A DNA stretch of 33,773 bases from an uncultured Duganella sp. (GTDB lineage: Bacteria; Pseudomonadota; Gammaproteobacteria; Burkholderiales; Burkholderiaceae). Shown here piece by piece: positions 31,212 to 33,773 of the stretch (position 1 is its first letter; each line of letters opens with the position of its first letter). The notes beneath the pieces are model-generated. The model saw nothing but the letters and a program-made list of their open reading frames with translations. It had not been told where the DNA came from and did not search any database. The stretch spans positions 1 to 33,773 of the forward strand of contig CAMLSG010000027.1 of the NCBI GenBank assembly GCA_946482635.1. Direction: 5' to 3'. The position numbers and the translations under genes were made by a program.

Positions 31212-32272
31212 TGCAGCGCGTGTTGACCAGCCGTGGCGGCGTGCTGCTGTACCTGACGGTATGGCTGCTGCTGGGGCTTGGACTGGGGGGCGCGATTTCC
31301 ACCCTCAGCGACGAACCCCTGCTGCGCGCCATGCTCATTGCCGTACCGGTGACTTTGCTGTTCTCCGTCGGTGCCGGTTTCTCGGCCTACTATATGTGCA
31401 AGGCCAACCCACTGCGGGAGCGCAGCCCGGCGGTGATCCTGGTGTCGATGCTGACTGCCGCTGTATGTGCCGGCTTCCTGTGGGTGTTCCTGATGCGGCT
31501 CTGGAATATCGGTGCTGAATCGTTCGGCGCCGAGGGCATTGCGATCCGCCCCCAGTTGACGGCCTTGCTGTTCTCGCTCGGCATCCTGATGTATGGGCTG
31601 CTGGCGACGTTGAATTACCTGGTCGGAGAATTTGTCCGGGCCCGCCAGGCGGAGCAGCGCGAACTGGAATCCAAGCTGCTGGCGCGCGACGCCGAACTGC
31701 GCATGCTGCGCACCCAGATCGACCCGCACTTCCTGTTCAACAGCCTGAACTCGATCAGCGCGTTGACCTCGATTGACGCCAAGCGGGCCCGCGACATGAC
31801 GCAGCGCCTGTCGGACTTCTTCCGCCAGAGCCTGGGCATTGAAGCGCAGGGCAAGATCACGCTGGAAGAGGAGGTGCGCCTGATCGGCCACTTCCTGGCA
31901 ATCGAAAAAGTACGCTTCGGCGCAAGGCTTGGGGTGGAGCAGGAAGTAGGCGAAGCAGCGCTGCCATGCCTGCTGCCGCCGATGATCCTGCAGCCGCTGG
32001 TGGAAAACGCCGTCAAGCATGGCATCGGCGGCATGCCGGAAGGGGGCACGGTACGCATCGACGCCCGCCGCGAAGGCTCGCTGCTGAAGGTTGAAGTGGT
32101 AAACGACACTGACCCGGACACACCGCCCCGCAAGGGCAACGGCATTGGCCTGGTCAACGTACGGGAGCGTCTGGCGGCGGCCTATGGCCACCAGGCCAGC
32201 GTGCACTGCACGCACGAAAACAATAAATACCGGGTAGCCCTGACGCTGCCCGCTGAGACGAAGGAGTCCTGA
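31211..32272 (+). CDS. LytS/YehU-type sensor histidine kinase
   Basis: 353 residues. Four membrane helices in the first ~140 residues are followed by a short coiled coil (ARQAEQRELESKLLARDAEL) and the His_kinase domain with DPHFLFNSLNSISAL; His173 is the likely phosphorylation site. The ATPase domain has the N box (LQPLVENAVKHG) and a G box (GNGIGLVNVRERL). It has no separate sensor domain, so input may come through the membrane part or the LiaF-like partner. Its start overlaps the previous stop by one base and its stop is 3 bases before the regulator gene. Confidence 0.95.
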   Translation: MQRVLTSRGGVLLYLTVWLLLGLGLGGAISTLSDEPLLRAMLIAVPVTLLFSVGAGFSAYYMCKANPLRERSPAVILVSMLTAAVCAGFLWVFLMRLWNIGAESFGAEGIAIRPQLTALLFSLGILMYGLLATLNYLVGEFVRARQAEQRELESKLLARDAELRMLRTQIDPHFLFNSLNSISALTSIDAKRARDMTQRLSDFFRQSLGIEAQGKITLEEEVRLIGHFLAIEKVRFGARLGVEQEVGEAALPCLLPPMILQPLVENAVKHGIGGMPEGGTVRIDARREGSLLKVEVVNDTDPDTPPRKGNGIGLVNVRERLAAAYGHQASVHCTHENNKYRVALTLPAETKES

Positions 32273-32275
32273 ACC

Positions 32276-33001
32276 ATGCGCGTCATCATTGTCGATGATG
32301 AAGAACTAGCCCGCGGCGTCATGCGGGAATACCTGCGGGCCCACGCCGACGTGGAAGTGGTCGCCGAATGCGGCAACGGCTTCGAAGCCGTGAAGGCGAT
32401 TGCCGAACTGGAGCCGGATGTCGTGTTCCTCGACATCCAGATGCCAAAGCTCGATGGCTTTGAAGTGGTGGAACTGGCTGGCAGCAAACCGCACTATGTG
32501 TTCGCCACGGCCTATGACCAGTACGCGCTGAAGGCGTTTGAGGTTCATGCGATCGATTACCTGCTCAAGCCCTATCCGCAGGAAAGGCTGGACCAGGCCG
32601 TGGCGCATGTGCGCACTCGCCTCGGTAGCGAGCGTCCACCGGTGACGCAGATGGCGGCCGAGGCGGCGACCCGCAACGGTCCGCTGGAACGTGTGCTGAT
32701 TCGTGACGGTTCTCGCGTGCACGTGATTGCCGCTGAGCGCATCGACACCATCGAAGCGCAGGACGACTACGTCGAGATCCTGGCCGAGGGTAAGCCATAC
32801 CTGAAGAACCAGCGCTTGTCGGAACTGGAGGAGCAGCTTGACCAGACCCGTTTCGTGCGCTTGCATCGATCCTGGATCGTCAACGTGGAACGCATCGAGC
32901 GCATCGAGCAGGCTACCAAGGATAGCCACTGCGCCGTGCTCAAAGACGGCCGCAAGATTCCGGTGAGCCGTAGCGGTTACCAGAAGGTAAAGGGGCTGTA
33001 G
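32276..33001 (+). CDS. LytTR-family response regulator
   Basis: 241 residues. The receiver domain has Asp7-Asp8 (VIIVDDEE), the phospho-acceptor Asp53 (FLDIQMPKLDG) and Lys98 (LLKPY). The C-terminal LytTR DNA-binding domain (~residue 137 on) has the family features (DDYVEILAEGKPYLKNQRLS, then FVRLHRSWIVNVERIE). It is the partner of the upstream kinase and would bind the direct repeats found before the operon. The ATG follows an AGGAG-type site in the kinase end. Confidence 0.95.
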   Translation: MRVIIVDDEELARGVMREYLRAHADVEVVAECGNGFEAVKAIAELEPDVVFLDIQMPKLDGFEVVELAGSKPHYVFATAYDQYALKAFEVHAIDYLLKPYPQERLDQAVAHVRTRLGSERPPVTQMAAEAATRNGPLERVLIRDGSRVHVIAAERIDTIEAQDDYVEILAEGKPYLKNQRLSELEEQLDQTRFVRLHRSWIVNVERIERIEQATKDSHCAVLKDGRKIPVSRSGYQKVKGL

Positions 33002-33019
33002 CTCTGGATGGGAGGTTTT

Positions 33020-33631
33020 GTGGGACTCAGTATTCAAGTTGGCGGCTTTGAAGAGCCGGAAATGTATGCATCGTTGTCACAAGCACTCGTGGAAGCGGGT
33101 CTGCCTGCACATAAGGAGCCGCATTCGCCTGAGGACGATGGCATATTTTCTTGCCAGATGTGGGGTTACTCCGGACTGCATTACCTGAGGCGGCTGGCTG
33201 CCTATATTGGTCTCGATAAAAAAGTTCCGGGGCCAGGTGGCGACAATCCGGCGGGTGACCCGGTACTGGAGGAATATTATGACTATCTCGCTCCAGGCTT
33301 TGAGCACCTTGTCATGCACAGTGATTCGGAAGGATTCTACGTCCCGCAGGACTTCGAAGACGTCATCTATCCGCGTGAGGAATTGGGCGTCGGAGGTGGG
33401 ATCATCGGGTCCTCAGTCCGTCTTTTATCCGAATGCAAAGGCCTCGCCGCTTGGCTGGAACTGCCGCTGGACCTGGACCATGAGAGCGACGAGGTATGGG
33501 AAGCGGGGGAATCGCCCGAGTCAGATGGCCCCCGATGGAAACAGTATGGCAAAGAGTCCTTCGCATGCATTCGCCTTATCAGAGCAGCCGAGGCGTCAAT
33601 AGAGTCTGGTGCAGCGATCGTGTTCTGCTGA
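33020..33631 (+). CDS. Hypothetical protein of a widespread uncharacterised family
   Basis: 203 residues from a GTG at 33020, with GGAGG at 33011-33015; an ATG at 33008 lies before that site and is less likely. The sequence has features I associate with a recurrent unnamed family: GLSIQVGGFEE start, GYSGLHYLRRLAAYIGL, HLVMHSDSEGFYVPQDFEDV, SSVRLLSECKGLAAWLELPL, and a final YGKESFACIRLIRAAEASIE. No signal peptide or membrane helix. Proteins of this kind often sit as single genes, and an immunity-like role has been suggested for look-alikes; no toxin is seen next to it here. Function unknown. It is 18 bases after the regulator gene but may be separate. Confidence 0.75.
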   Translation: MGLSIQVGGFEEPEMYASLSQALVEAGLPAHKEPHSPEDDGIFSCQMWGYSGLHYLRRLAAYIGLDKKVPGPGGDNPAGDPVLEEYYDYLAPGFEHLVMHSDSEGFYVPQDFEDVIYPREELGVGGGIIGSSVRLLSECKGLAAWLELPLDLDHESDEVWEAGESPESDGPRWKQYGKESFACIRLIRAAEASIESGAAIVFC

Positions 33632-33636
33632 TTAAA

Positions 33637-33696
33637 ACATGTACTGGCTGCAGGAGCTTGACCAGTGTACAGTACATGTCAGGCACAGTTACACTG
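33637..33696. repeat. Overlapping inverted repeats after the last gene
   Basis: ACATGTACTG (33637-33646) pairs with CAGTACATGT (33670-33679) across a 23-base gap. CAGTGTA (33663-33669) pairs with TACACTG (33690-33696). The two pairings overlap, so they could form alternative hairpins. A further TACAGTA lies near 33745. No T-run follows, so the role (terminator, operator, element edge) is unclear. Confidence 0.5.
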
Positions 33697-33773
33697 AGAA
33701 GACGATCATTCGTCCTTCAGGTGTAGTAGTTCAGATCTGATCGTACAGTAAGGCCTTGCCAAGGGTGGGGTTA

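Noticed and set aside
1..33773. CRISPR arrays, tRNA, rRNA, transposases or integrases
   Set aside because: No regularly spaced repeats, tRNA-like cloverleaf, rRNA sequence or recombinase motif was recognised on either strand.

Overview
The window looks like high-GC betaproteobacterial chromosome, most likely Oxalobacteraceae (Massilia, Duganella or Janthinobacterium type). This is inferred from two PEP-CTERM proteins, a type III secretion (T3SS) export gene block, a periplasmic formate dehydrogenase cassette and overall codon use. No rRNA, tRNA, CRISPR array, transposase or integrase was seen.

Layout. (1) 1-7708: the right end of a T3SS locus, with sctT (cut by the window edge), sctU and sctV overlapping one another, then a 1347-residue protein of unknown function with a C-terminal LysM-like domain, probably a T3SS substrate. 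(2) 8057-10744: a large MalT-like LuxR-family ATPase regulator. (3) 10766-14655: a PEP-CTERM surface protein, then a divergent pair (SRAP/YedK DNA-protein crosslink factor and an 83-residue small protein) around a near-perfect LexA box, then a Sel1-repeat protein coupled to an NAD(P)-binding protein, and a Dps protein. (4) 14689-19486: a spermidine-synthase-like membrane protein, an ArgO/LysE amino-acid exporter divergent from its LysR-type regulator, and a periplasmic type II asparaginase.

(5) 19569-28700: a nearly contiguous formate dehydrogenase cassette: DUF3305, DUF3306, a poly-[4Fe-4S] protein, a TorD-like chaperone, a 65-residue Tat-signal protein, the catalytic alpha subunit (Tat-exported, cysteine rather than selenocysteine), the iron-sulfur beta subunit, a 73-residue lipoprotein, the cytochrome b gamma subunit and a 109-residue exported protein. 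The maturation genes and the structural subunits together would give a periplasm-facing formate:quinone oxidoreductase. A terminator shared with a convergent second PEP-CTERM gene closes the block.

(6) 29299-33773: a long stretch without a convincing gene, a 51-residue orphan with its own terminator, and a compact four-gene operon (two LiaI/LiaF-like membrane proteins, a LytS-type histidine kinase, a LytTR response regulator). The operon is preceded by direct repeats with about a 20 bp period that look like LytTR/AlgR-type binding sites, suggesting autoregulation. A stand-alone protein of unknown function and a set of overlapping inverted repeats end the window.

The observations most worth following are the LytTR-like repeat array, the LexA box that contains the start codon of the small SOS-linked ORF, and the large LysM-tailed putative T3SS substrate.
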